A stretch of 44,645 nucleotides of DNA, taken from NCBI GenBank assembly GCA_010672585.1, contig JAAHGF010000014.1:1-44645 (forward strand), read 5' to 3'. Numbering within the stretch: position 1 is the stretch's first letter; each line of letters begins with the position of its first letter. The DNA comes from Okeania sp. SIO1I7. GTDB taxonomy: Bacteria > Cyanobacteriota > Cyanobacteriia > Cyanobacteriales > Microcoleaceae. The notes beneath the pieces are model-generated. The model did no database searches, was not told the origin of the DNA, and saw only the letters and a program-made list of their open reading frames with translations. The position numbers were made by a program, and so were the translations under genes. This document shows positions 30,144 to 38,553 of the stretch, piece after piece.

Positions 30144-30824
30144 ATGAGTGATTTTAAAGTAACACCACAAAGCGATCTAACTACCAGTCAAATGTTAGAG
30201 AGATACAATTTAGACGATGAAATAATTCTAAAACGTTGGGCACAATTACATGGTATTGACAATAATCGTGGTTACTACAATCCAGATGAAGTGGATCTAA
30301 TAGATCATGTACATCACCATATTTATAATCTTCGCATGAGTATTATTGATTATCAAAGTTTTATAGACCGCCACCAAATTTCAGCACAACGATCTACTCG
30401 AGAAAATGATAAAAATATGACGGAAAATAAGATTTATACAAATGTAAGTAATTCGACAGAAAAAGGTCAAGGAGCAGAAAATTTTGTTTGTAATGATTAT
30501 GACGCAATAAATAATACTTCAGAAGAAATTAATAATGAAGAGTATGCAGCTATAGAGATGTTGAAAAAGCAGTATTCTGAAGCAATTGATTTAATGGGAG
30601 AAAAAATTGCTGACCATTTTATAGATGAATTAGATTTATCTGTAATGCGACATCTTGTTAAGAAGGTAAAAGAGCGTCAAAGACTTAATGGTAAAGTTTC
30701 ATCAAATCGTTTTCTGAAAACAATTAAAGCTGTTTTACAGCCTCAAAATGGTAATTTTCTTATTCCTAAAGATAATGAGGATGAATCTAGTATTGAACTA
30801 GAACAAAATCATCGACTTGGTTAG
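30144..30824 (+). CDS. Hypothetical protein with possible N-terminal winged-helix
   Basis: 226 residues; AAGGAG 10 bp before the ATG supports the start. Residues 10-75 (LTTSQMLERYNLDDEIILKR ... YYNPDEVDLIDHVHHHI) have the helix-turn-helix then 'Y-x-P-D-E-V-D-L-I' rhythm of MerR-like winged helices. Residues 80-135 are polar and low-complexity. A C-terminal helical region (136-200: AIEMLKKQYSEAIDLMGEKI, VMRHLVKKVKERQRL) may mediate self-association. No membrane segments. I do not recognise the family; DNA binding is inference. It stands alone. Confidence 0.7.
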   Translation: MSDFKVTPQSDLTTSQMLERYNLDDEIILKRWAQLHGIDNNRGYYNPDEVDLIDHVHHHIYNLRMSIIDYQSFIDRHQISAQRSTRENDKNMTENKIYTNVSNSTEKGQGAENFVCNDYDAINNTSEEINNEEYAAIEMLKKQYSEAIDLMGEKIADHFIDELDLSVMRHLVKKVKERQRLNGKVSSNRFLKTIKAVLQPQNGNFLIPKDNEDESSIELEQNHRLG

Positions 30825-30958
30825 TTCATTTGTTTCGCAATAATTTACTGTTATGGGGGTGGGTTTTACATGAGAGTTTTTTGAGTTTAGATTGAATCTT
30901 TTGTTAAACCTAATACTCTTCATAAATAAGTAGGTAGGCACAAAAAAAATTAAGCATT

Positions 30959-31125
30959 CAGCCGTCAGCTATCAGCTATTAGCTATTAATTCATTGCCTT
31001 GAGAGCAGGAATTAGTATTAAAAAATTTAAGGATAATTATAAAGTATTGGAAAAAACTGACCTTGACCTTAGCAGTGTATATACATTATCTATGAAACAG
31101 CTAAAAGCTGACCGCTAATAGCTGT
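30959..31125. mobile_element. MITE-like inverted repeat element with AGCTAT/TAGCTG ends
   Basis: The left end CAGCCGTCAGCTATCAGCTA and the right end (reverse complement CAGCTATTAGCGGTCAGCTT) are imperfect inverted repeats rich in CAGCT. Interior has no coding capacity. Immediately at its right end (31121-31150) sits a GC-rich micro-repeat GCTGTTTGCGCAGCATTCCG. The remainder of 30825-31219 holds nothing recognised. Confidence 0.55.
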
Positions 31126-31219
31126 TTGCGCAGCATTCCGTAGGAAATGCTTACATTATAACTAGCTAAATACTAATAATTTTATGTTGCATTGCTGTGA
31201 ATTATAAACTATAAAAAAA

Positions 31220-31693
31220 ATGATTAAATCTTGGATGATAATTGGTGCAGTTACTTTCTTAATAGCATTCAGTAGTAGCATTTTGACGCCGTCTAGAGGT
31301 GTTCAATGGTTTAGACATCTACAACGACCTCATTGGTTAACTTTTGAAAGAGCAATTCCCATCATTTGGACGATAATTTTTATTTGTGGTGCTTGGTCTG
31401 CATATATTATCTGGGAACAGGAACCAGGAACTCAAAAAACTTGGTTATTAATGGCATTATATTTATTGTTAGAAATTGTGACAATAGCTTATACACCTGT
31501 AATGTTTTGGATGCAAAATTTGAAGGTAGGAACAATTATTGGAGGAACGGGTTTTGTATTAAGTCTGATACTAATTTTGACTGTCTGGCAAATTAATAGT
31601 TGGGCTGGAATATTATTGTTACCTTATACATTTTGGAGTCCAATTGGTACTTATACTACTTGGGAAATGAATCGTATTAATTCTGAAAATTAG
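31220..31693 (+). CDS. TspO/MBR family protein
   Basis: 157 residues with five hydrophobic segments (about 5-22, 46-66, 74-95, 103-122, 128-145). The aromatic/proline signature of the family is present: WFRHLQRPHW (30-39) followed by IPIIWTIIFICGAWSAYIIW, and the late PYTFWSPIGTYTTWEMNR. TspO proteins bind tetrapyrroles and respond to stress in photosynthetic bacteria. It lacks the strictly canonical PPxW..W spacing, so it is a divergent cyanobacterial member. Stands alone, no RBS of note. Confidence 0.85.
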   Translation: MIKSWMIIGAVTFLIAFSSSILTPSRGVQWFRHLQRPHWLTFERAIPIIWTIIFICGAWSAYIIWEQEPGTQKTWLLMALYLLLEIVTIAYTPVMFWMQNLKVGTIIGGTGFVLSLILILTVWQINSWAGILLLPYTFWSPIGTYTTWEMNRINSEN

Positions 31694-31761
31694 TTAGAGT
31701 AATTAATTTTTAGTGTTATATCAATTACCCCAAACTTTGCTGCACTTAAAATTTTAAGCAC

Positions 31762-31933
31762 TATTTATTTAAGTTAGTGCGGAGTATCTAATAGTTATTA
31801 CAATTTTTATATAGCAATTCCCATGCTAGTGAGTTACAAAATTCCTTTATTTATTTAAGTTAGTGCGGAGTATCTAATAGTTCTTATAATTTTTATATAG
31901 TAATTCCCATGCTAGTGAGTTACAAAATTCCTT
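31762..31933. repeat. 86-bp tandem duplication
   Basis: Units 31762-31847 and 31848-31933 differ at only a handful of positions (for example AGTTATTACAATT versus AGTTCTTATAATT, ATAGCAATT versus ATAGTAATT). It contains no gene. Heptads of TGATAAC type follow at 31959-31985. Confidence 0.9.
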
Positions 31934-32280
31934 ATTTCAAGCCTCCTTATTGCAGAGGTACTGATAACTGATAACTGATAACTGAAATTTATAGCAGGGG
32001 AAGTAAAAATTAGGAAATATAAAAAGCTTAAAAATCAGATAACGCAAATTTTTTCCTTTCTCTCCTAATCAGGATAGGAATTGCTATATTAGCCTGTATT
32101 AATACTTCTAGAAGATTATCGATTAATGTTATTTACAACAATTGAAAAACAGAATCAAAAGATAGTTTATTTTGTCGGCTCGCTCGTAACAATTATCAGA
32201 AACTTTCATAATTGCTATAGTGCTATTTTTGATATAAAATTATCAATAATAATTGATTTATCTTTTCCCTTATGGGTTTA

Positions 32281-32390
32281 ATACCCCACCGTCTACACGG
32301 TGCTTAAAATTGTTTGGGGTTAGAATCCCAAACAATTTTCCCTTCTGCCTTTCCTGCGGAATGCTGCGCAAACAGCATAGCTGCCTTCTA
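32281..32390 (-). mobile_element. Solo IS200/IS605-like end with hairpins
   Basis: ACCGT-CTAC-ACGGT (288-301) and a 13-bp stem AAAATTGTTTGGG (306-318) with CCCAAACAATTTT (327-339) lie behind ATACCCCACC. About 15 bp further, CCTGCGGAATGCTGCGCAAA matches the micro-repeat at the end of the tnpB relic (24304-24330). The order ACCCCACCG..hairpin..micro-repeat parallels 24207-24345, but no tnpB remains; the symporter gene begins here instead. (Positions in brackets are offsets in the 32-kb block.). Confidence 0.5.
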
Positions 32391-32412
32391 CCTTCTTCAA
32401 GGATTTACTTTT

Positions 32413-34194
32413 ATGGAAATAATTGATTATATAGTTGTACTAATTTATTTAGTATTTATTATTGTTTTTGGTGTTTTTCTACAAAGAAAAGCTTCTACAG
32501 GAATAGAGTCTTACTTTCTAGGAAATCGGAATTTGCCTTGGTGGGTTTTGGGTGCTTCTGGTATGGCTTCTAATACTGATTTAGCAGGTACTATGGTGTT
32601 AACTGCTTTAGTTTATGCTTTGGGAACTAAGGGATTTTTTATCGAAATTCGCGGTGGATTAGTATTAATAATGGCGTTCCTAATGACGTTTATGGGAAAA
32701 TGGAATCGTCGCGCTCAAGTAATGACTATTGCTGAATGGATGAAGTTACGTTTTGGTAAAGGTAGAGAGGGAAATATAGCTAGAATTATTAGTGCAGTTG
32801 CTAATATTATTTTTGCTATTGGTACAATGAGTTATTTTGCAGTTGGGGGTGGAAAATTTTTAGGTGGTTTTCTGGGAATTAATGATAAACTCGCCGGAAT
32901 TTTATTAATTTTATTAGCTTTAATCTATACTGCTGTGAGTGGATTTTATGGGGTTGTTTTGACAGATATTTTTCAGGGATTTTTGATTTTTGTGGCAATT
33001 TTATATATCTGCTTTATTGCTTTTCAAACTGTAGATTTGCCAGATACTTTTTCAATTTCACTTCCGGGTAGCGAACAATTACAAGAATGGAGTTTGACAG
33101 AATGGAGTAGTATTATCCCTCCAATAAAAATTGATTTGCCAGGAGATTATAGTATTTTTAATTTGTTTGGTGGTGTGATGTTGTTTTACTTCTTTAAAGT
33201 ATTTCTAGAAGGTGGTGCTGGTGGGGGTGGGTATATGATTCAACGTTACTTTGCAGCTAAGAGCGATCGCCAAGCTGGTTTACTTTCTTTATTCTGGATT
33301 TTCTTATTATCTTTTCGGTGGCCTCTAGTTACAGCTTTGGCAATATTAGGAATAGATTATGGCTTAAAAAATCAGGTAATTTCTGACCCTGAATTAGTTT
33401 TACCTACTGTAATTGCTGAATATATTCCGGTAGGAGTTAAAGGTTTATTAATTGCCTGTTTTATTGCAGCAGCAATGTCAACTTTTGATTCGATTATTAA
33501 TGCTAGTGCGGCATATTGGGTTAAGGATATTTATCAAGCTTATCTTAAACCTGAAGCTTCTAATCAACAATTGGTTAATCAAGGTCGTTTAGCATCTATT
33601 GTCATTGTTGGTTTAGGGTTAATTTTTAGTTTTAATATTACAAATATTAATGATATCTGGGGATGGTTAACTTTAGGCTTAGGAACTGGGCTGTTTATTC
33701 CTTTAGTATTGAGATGGTATTGGTGGAGATTTAATGGTTATGGGTTTGCCATTGGTACTGGAGCAGGTTTGGTTGCAGCTATTTTGACAAAAGGGGTAAT
33801 TTTACCTGTGGTGAGTAATTCTCAACTTCAGGAATATATTTTATTTTTGGTCCCTAGTATTTGTTCTTTTTTAGGATGTATTTTGGGGACGTTTTTTACA
33901 CCAGCAACTAACTTGGAAACGATTGATAATTTTTATCGGGTTACCAGACCTTTTGGTTTTTGGGGAGTAGTGAAGAAAAAATTACCAACTAATATTCAGG
34001 CAAAAATTAAGGCGGAAAATCAACGAGATATTATGGCAACTTTGATTGCTATTCCTTGGCAGTTGGTTTTATTTTTGATGGGAATGATGTTGATGATGAA
34101 GCAGTGGGATAATTTTGGGATTTTATTATTAATATTTATTTTATTGTCAATTGGATTGTATTTTACTTGGTTTAGGTATTTGGATAAAATATAG
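32413..34194 (+). CDS. Sodium:solute symporter family transporter
   Basis: 593 residues from the ATG at 32413; the open frame extends upstream, but those codons lie in the repeat/IS end, whereas the protein here starts directly with a membrane helix (MEIIDYIVVLIYLVFIIVFG) as in SSS family members, with AAGGA 10 bp upstream. About 13-14 membrane segments. Family motifs: YFLGNRNLPWWVLGASGMAS (30-50), 'TIAEWMKLRFG', and GLLIACFIAAAMSTFDSIIN in the mid-region, the TM8 Na+-site region of SSS transporters. The substrate cannot be told; relatives carry sugars, amino acids or organic acids. Stands alone. Confidence 0.92.
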   Translation: MEIIDYIVVLIYLVFIIVFGVFLQRKASTGIESYFLGNRNLPWWVLGASGMASNTDLAGTMVLTALVYALGTKGFFIEIRGGLVLIMAFLMTFMGKWNRRAQVMTIAEWMKLRFGKGREGNIARIISAVANIIFAIGTMSYFAVGGGKFLGGFLGINDKLAGILLILLALIYTAVSGFYGVVLTDIFQGFLIFVAILYICFIAFQTVDLPDTFSISLPGSEQLQEWSLTEWSSIIPPIKIDLPGDYSIFNLFGGVMLFYFFKVFLEGGAGGGGYMIQRYFAAKSDRQAGLLSLFWIFLLSFRWPLVTALAILGIDYGLKNQVISDPELVLPTVIAEYIPVGVKGLLIACFIAAAMSTFDSIINASAAYWVKDIYQAYLKPEASNQQLVNQGRLASIVIVGLGLIFSFNITNINDIWGWLTLGLGTGLFIPLVLRWYWWRFNGYGFAIGTGAGLVAAILTKGVILPVVSNSQLQEYILFLVPSICSFLGCILGTFFTPATNLETIDNFYRVTRPFGFWGVVKKKLPTNIQAKIKAENQRDIMATLIAIPWQLVLFLMGMMLMMKQWDNFGILLLIFILLSIGLYFTWFRYLDKI

Positions 34195-34300
34195 ACTTAA
34201 GCTAATATGCTATGCTTTGGTTTTGGGAATAATCTAAGATAATGGATGAAAGGAACACAAGTTCTGGAAATAAATAGGGAATATACAGATGTTTTAACCT

Positions 34301-34397
34301 TATATAGTTATTTCGGTTTAGATGGAGACAAGGGTTTCTTGCCTTGAAACAGTTTCAGCCGAAAAAGTGTTTCATTCTTATTTTAAATGACTATATA
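34301..34397. mobile_element. Small MITE-like element with TATATAGTYATTT ends
   Basis: TATATAGTTATTT (34301-34313) and AAATGACTATATA (34385-34397) are 13-bp inverted repeats with one mismatch, 97 bp in all. Inner TTTCGG/CCGAAA also pair in part. No coding content. The rest of 34195-34938 holds nothing else I recognise. Confidence 0.55.
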
Positions 34398-34938
34398 TTC
34401 ACAATTTAAATTTGCCATAATTTAACCCACTTTATCTACCTAAATTCGCCTCAAGTTTTGAGATTGATTTCTAAAATAGTAATACCAATTCTTTGATGTG
34501 AAACTCCACAAAATTACCAACTTCTATAAGTTATCAACCTCGATCTACAGTCAATTATTTATTCTTGAAACCTTAATTCTATGCAATTCGATCTTAAATT
34601 AGTATCAAGTTATTTGAGAACTGTGCCAATTACTAATTAGGTCGGTTTAATTATCCGTAAAATAGCGATAGAAATTCAAAACTTTGAAAATCAGGTTGAA
34701 AACTGCCTTCTGACTTCATTTTCAGACTCTTAGTTTTTTTGAGCAGTATGACAAACAGAAACGTTTATTTATGCCCACCTAACTTAATTACTAACTTAGA
34801 TTTTTTGTTTGGGAAATTTTAGTTATTTTTACATTTCTTATGAAAATCAGATTGTAAAAATACTTAATACTAATTGAAGCGGATTTTAGTTAAGATGAAG
34901 GTAACTCACCAGATATAAGTATAAATAGGTAAAAAGAT

Positions 34939-35442
34939 ATGGCAACTATTTCTCCAAATCTGGAATCTAATCAAAAACGTTGGCAAACAATAGTTTGTTT
35001 AACTTTAGGTTTCTGGTTAAGTGCCTGCATAATTTTAGACGTGGTAATTATGCCTAGTATGTATGCTTCTGGCATGATGAATACATCAGATTTTACAGCA
35101 GCAGGTTCAATAATGTTTTCCTTATTTAACCGAGTTGAATTAATTTGTGCCAGCTTGGGTTTAACAGGTTTATTAGTATTAAGTGCCACGCCAAATAATT
35201 TAATTAAAAATACTAAAACAGCAATTATTTTTTCTATAGCATTATTGGCGATCGCTCTAATTGATACTTACGGTTTAACTCCTCAAATGAGTGCTTTGGG
35301 TATAAATCTAAATCTGTTTGAGTCAGTTAAAGAAGTTCCTGTGACCATGAATCAAATGCACGGTGGTTACTGGTTATTAGAAGTAATTAAATTAGTTGTT
35401 GGTGCTACTTTACTTGGTTGGTGTTATCAACAAAAAAACTAA
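34939..35442 (+). CDS. Small integral membrane protein
   Basis: 167 residues with four hydrophobic helices (about 15-37, 58-80, 90-110, 140-160). The short N-terminus and FWLSACIILDVVIMPSMY, SLFNRVELICASLGLTGLLV segments resemble DUF4149/TMEM205-type membrane proteins, in which a helix-borne FNR..E motif recurs; the assignment is tentative. No soluble domain. It follows the symporter on the same strand after 744 bp, so probably has its own promoter. Confidence 0.7.
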   Translation: MATISPNLESNQKRWQTIVCLTLGFWLSACIILDVVIMPSMYASGMMNTSDFTAAGSIMFSLFNRVELICASLGLTGLLVLSATPNNLIKNTKTAIIFSIALLAIALIDTYGLTPQMSALGINLNLFESVKEVPVTMNQMHGGYWLLEVIKLVVGATLLGWCYQQKN

Positions 35443-35465
35443 TAATAAGGTTGTAGATGAAAAAA

Positions 35466-35531
35466 GTAGGGTGAGTGAATTTTGGTTGAGATAAAATTAA
35501 TCTCAATTAAGTTAATATTTGCCCACCCTAC
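35466..35531. terminator. Long hairpin after the membrane protein gene (GTAGGGTG/CACCCTAC)
   Basis: GTAGGGTG (35466-35473) pairs with CACCCTAC (35524-35531); inside, TTGAGAT (486-492) pairs with ATCTCAA (500-506). It lies 24 bp after the stop codon and could end transcription, though no T-run follows. GTAGGGTG/CACCCTAC termini are also common on cyanobacterial MITEs, so it may be a mobile element. Confidence 0.45.
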
Positions 35532-35635
35532 AATCTTAGAAGACAACATATTTCTTTTCTGTTTCCTCTTCCCTGTTCCCGAAAATCTAGAAATTTGTAC
35601 ATTGCCAGTATAGAGAATTGCTAAATTAAAAACTT

Positions 35636-35750
35636 ATATCATGTCCGGTTGAATACTTATAAATAACGACGGAGGAGTCAAGAGTCAGGAGAAAAAAAGA
35701 AGGAAGAGAAGAAGAAAGTTTTTTATCGCGCTATTAAGCGGACATGATAT
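35636..35750. mobile_element. MITE-like element with ATATCATGTCCG ends
   Basis: Perfect 12-bp terminal inverted repeats: ATATCATGTCCG (35636-35647) and CGGACATGATAT (35739-35750), extending imperfectly inward (GTTGAATA versus CTTAATAG). Length 115 bp. The interior is purine-rich GAGTCAAGAGTCAGGAG and GAAGGAAG-like heptad material, i.e. short tandem repeats lying inside a MITE. Confidence 0.7.
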
Positions 35751-35789
35751 TACTGCAAATTTTGAGAATATTAACCAGTTTTATGCGTT

Positions 35790-35968
35790 ATACCAATTCT
35801 CATGCATTAATGCTTAACTTAGGTCACGCTTCAGTTATTAAGTAATTAAAAAGGCGCATGGAACTTTTTTGCTAATTAGCAGCTCAGTTAATGTTAATTA
35901 TTCTTATGTTTACTTCTCCTCCACTCCCCTACTCAAGAAAATGTAGAAAAATTTTTGAGAAATGGTAT
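35790..35968 (+). mobile_element. MITE-like element, family ATACCAAYTCTCA, copy 2
   Basis: Same ends and interior as 17293-17470: ATACCAATTCTCA at the left, TGAGAAATGGTAT at the right, followed by TA. Length about 179 bp. Copies differ mainly in short internal indels, so both are moderately old or diverged before insertion. Confidence 0.75.
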
Positions 35969-36025
35969 TAGGTAAGTAGTACTACAGCTAACTTCAGGAG
36001 AGAAACCTCTTTAAAATAGATATAA

Positions 36026-36151
36026 TATCAAATACGGGGAAATTGGACATAAAAAAACTCTCCAATCGTCATAACTACGCTCATCTTTGTAATTTTCTCT
36101 CCTCCTGACTCTTGACTTAACCAATCTATAATTATTTAACGGGATTTGATA
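36026..36151. mobile_element. MITE-like element with TATCAAAT ends
   Basis: TATCAAATACGGGG at the left pairs imperfectly with ACGGGATTTGATA at the right (36139-36151). Length about 126 bp, no coding content. Similar TATCAAAT / ATTTGATA ends occur at about 16276 and 16677. Confidence 0.45.
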
Positions 36152-36197
36152 TAATAAATCAATGTAGAAAAATCAACTTTTACCTCTAAAGAAACTC

Positions 36198-36839
36198 ATG
36201 TCTTACAGTAAATTTACCTTAGAGGAAGTTCTCAATAATTTTAACCTTCAGCTGGTCGAAAACTTGGGTAAGTTTAATAAATTACCAGATGTTATTCCCA
36301 GTCAATTTCTTCAAAAAGCTTTAGAATATTATCTACCATTAGCAGTAGCGATTTGCTCCGCAACGCTAGCACGAACGCTTCGGAAAAAGCTCGTTTCCTG
36401 ACGGAATGCTCCGCAAACAGAATTTATTATTGCCCCAGTATTAGCAGAAGTAAAAAAAATATCTAATAATCAAATAGGGTTATTTTCTGGCATCTAATTT
36501 AATGTTAACCCAGAACTAGGATTAAATGGTTTTTGCGATTTTATTATTAGTCGTTCCACATTACAAACGATAATTCAGGCACCAATAGTTATTCTTGTAT
36601 AAGCTAAGAATGATAATATTAAATCTGGCTTTGGTCAATGTATTGCCGAAATGGTTGCTGCCCAGATTTTTAATCAAAATAAAGGGAATGAAATTCGCAA
36701 AATTTATGGAGCTATTACCACAGGAACAGCTTGGCAATTTTTAGAATTAGAAGCTCAAACTCTAGTATTAGATTTAGAGGAATATTCTATCAAAAACTTA
36801 TCGCAAATTTTAGGAATATTAACCAGTTTTGTTAGTTAG
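36198..36839 (+). pseudogene. Broken conserved cyanobacterial gene with two micro-insertions and two nonsense codons
   Basis: Starts MSYSKFTLEEVLNNFNL and resumes as EFIIAPVLAEVKK, FNVNPELGLNGFCDFIISRS, GQCIAEMVAAQIFNQNKGN and ends ILGILTSFVS, a family I recall as widespread in cyanobacteria (about 190-200 residues, possibly nuclease-like; function unknown). After ...LAVAI the frame is invaded by two GC-rich segments, about 36357-36385 (TGCTCCGCAACGCTAGCACG...) and about 36397-36420 (CCTGACGGAATGCTCCGCAA), separated by a few original bases (AAAAAGCTCG). Two Glu codons downstream have become TAA (36495-36497 and 36600-36602). It cannot make a full protein. Confidence 0.8.
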
Positions 36840-37111
36840 TAAGAGGTAGAGGGAGTAGGGAGTAGGGAACCCACCCCTCGCCCCTCCCCCTCCCAGGAGG
36901 GGAATAATTGATAATTTATGTGTGATAATTAATTTTATTCTTTATTATTGGAGATATTTAAAGTAGATTCCAAGTATGTGGGATACAAGCAAGTATTAAT
37001 ATTCAAACCTTTGTAGTGCGAGCATCTTGCTCCCTAGTAGCATACTCAGACAAAACAATATTTTTTCTTCTTCCTTCTTCCTTCTTCCTCCTTCCTTCTT
37101 CCTTCATAAAT
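36840..37111. repeat. Repeat-rich spacer: GC palindrome copy 2 and CTTCCTT heptads
   Basis: 36868-36902 carries AACCCACCCC..CCTCCCAGGAGGGGAA, a copy of the repeat at 19888. 37068-37104 has about five CTTCCTT-type heptads (reverse complement of the GAAGGAA array at 38283). GGGAGTA heptads occur at 36849-36866. No gene. Confidence 0.75.
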
Positions 37112-37641
37112 CTAATATAACCAACCAAATAAATCTGCAATAGATAATTGCCAATCTGTTAATAAATTGAGGGTGGGTAAATTATCAGAATCATATCTAA
37201 CTTCTGGTTGCTGGTTAGGTTGAAAAATCAGTACAGATTCATCTTCAAAATCTATTAACCAACCAAACTGAGTACCATTATTTAGACAGAAAATAATCTT
37301 ATTAATTAATTGATTAGGACTTTGGTCTGGCGAGATAATTTCTATTACCCAATCTGGTGTTATTTCAAATTTATTCTCGATTCTGCCATTAGGTTTTCTT
37401 GGAATACGTTGCCATGCAAAAACTGAAATATCTGAAACTAGCGATCGCCCACTAAAAGTACATCTTAATTCTGTAAATGCCATTGCTAACTTTTGTGGGT
37501 TTGAATTCTACTATGGTCTCCTTGTGGCATTGGTTTTTGATAAATTTGATTCTTAATATATTCGCTTGCTGGTTTTGTTTCTGGCAATTGTAAAAACTCT
37601 TCGATACTAATTTGTTTGGGTGAATTAATAGAGGTTAACAT
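37112..37641 (-). pseudogene. Uma2-family endonuclease, internally deleted
   Basis: The N-terminus, MLTSINSPKQISIEEFLQLP (ATG at 37641), runs to QIYQKPMPQGDHSRIQTHKS and then hits TAG at 37486-37488. The rest restarts in another frame at 37483: MAFTELRCTFSGRSLVSDIS, DWVIEIISPDQSP and a normal C-terminus. Intact Uma2 proteins (PD-(D/E)XK restriction-like fold, about 190 residues) have roughly 15-20 more residues at the junction, so an internal deletion with frameshift fits best. The C-terminal frame alone (123 residues) retains the SDISVF and EIISPD motifs but lacks the N-terminal part, so activity is doubtful. Such genes are very numerous in cyanobacteria. Confidence 0.82.
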
Positions 37642-37986
37642 AATTATTTTTACTTCATACAGTGCTTTCTCAAATATTCTAGAAAATGGGAATTTTTTCC
37701 AAAGACCTTAGCAATATAGCGCTACGCGCAAGTCAAAAGTCAAAAATTAAGAAGTCAGAAATGACTAACTTTGAGCATTTATAAATGTCCTATTTTTATA
37801 AAAACAAACTGTTTGCCCAGCATTCTGTAGGAAACCCTGACTGCGAAGTTCTGAATGCTGAGTTGCAAAGTTTTTATCTTCTGAATGAGGTAGTAGAAAT
37901 TTTTCTAATCTAATCTAGTGTAACTTTTATAAACTCAGATTAATACTTAGCTTATTTCCTATTCAATCTCAATTATTTTCAGATTC
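37642..37986. other. Intergenic gap with micro-repeats
   Basis: No gene. Contains GTCAAAA/AAGTCAG-like heptads (37729-37760) and a GC-rich micro-repeat CTGTTTGCCCAGCATTCTGT (37808-37827), followed by AGGAAACC. Confidence 0.6.
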
Positions 37987-38268
37987 TTATGCTTCCTCTT
38001 CACCAGAGAATAAAAGACGAATACCCATAATAGCAAATCCAATTGCCGCTGTAACTTTTACTATATTTGTTGGTAAAATTTCTGCTACTCCTTGCCCTAC
38101 TAAAACTCCTAAAAAGCTAGTTAATAATAGAGCAGTTGCCGTGCCAAAAAATACTGCCTGGGGAAATTTTGAAGATCCACCAAGAGCGATCGCTGCTAAT
38201 TGACTTTTATCTCCTAATTCGGATAAAAAAACTGCGATAAAACTTAAACCTAAAAGTTGCCAATCCAT
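37987..38268 (-). CDS. Half-size GDT1/UPF0016 cation exporter subunit (small)
   Basis: 93 residues, about half of a full GDT1/TMEM165 protein. It carries one family motif, SELGDKSQLAA (residues 16-26), and three hydrophobic helices. Full-length members (such as the thylakoid Mn exporter of Synechocystis) have two such halves with E-x-G-D-K-S/T. The second half is encoded by the neighbouring gene at 38554-39015, so the two products probably form a heterodimer that exports Mn2+ or Ca2+. The acidic end EEEA is short. Order on the strand: larger subunit first, 285-bp spacer, then this gene. Confidence 0.9.
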   Translation of the reverse strand: MDWQLLGLSFIAVFLSELGDKSQLAAIALGGSSKFPQAVFFGTATALLLTSFLGVLVGQGVAEILPTNIVKVTAAIGFAIMGIRLLFSGEEEA

Positions 38269-38282
38269 AGTTATTTAATAAG

Positions 38283-38353
38283 TGAGAAGGAAGAAGGAAG
38301 AAGGAAGAAGGAAGAAAGAAGAAGGAAGAAGGAAGAAGGAAGAAAGAAGAAGG
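38283..38353. repeat. GAAGGAA heptad array
   Basis: About nine 7-bp units, mainly GAAGGAA with some GAAAGAA, between the two GDT1-half genes. Reverse-complement arrays are at 37068-37104. Purine-only strand, so it might adopt triplex-like structure (inference). Confidence 0.9.
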
Positions 38354-38553
38354 AACGAAGAATATTTATATAAAGTCAAGCTTTTATCAAGAAAGAAGTC
38401 AGAATTTAATTTTATAAGTAGGATATAGATATCCCTTTTTTCTGATGAAGGAGAATAATTTACTTTAAGACTTCTGAGTTTTATATTCTTAATTTTTTCT
38501 CCTGTAAGTCGCCAATTACACAGCCTCCTAACTGACTCCTGATTTCTGATTTT

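Noticed and set aside
32314-32412. N-terminal extension of the symporter frame
   Set aside because: These 33 codons are IS-end and micro-repeat sequence; the family start and RBS fit the ATG at 32413.
36651-36839. Stand-alone 62-residue protein
   Set aside because: It is the in-frame C-terminal remnant of the pseudogene starting at 36198.
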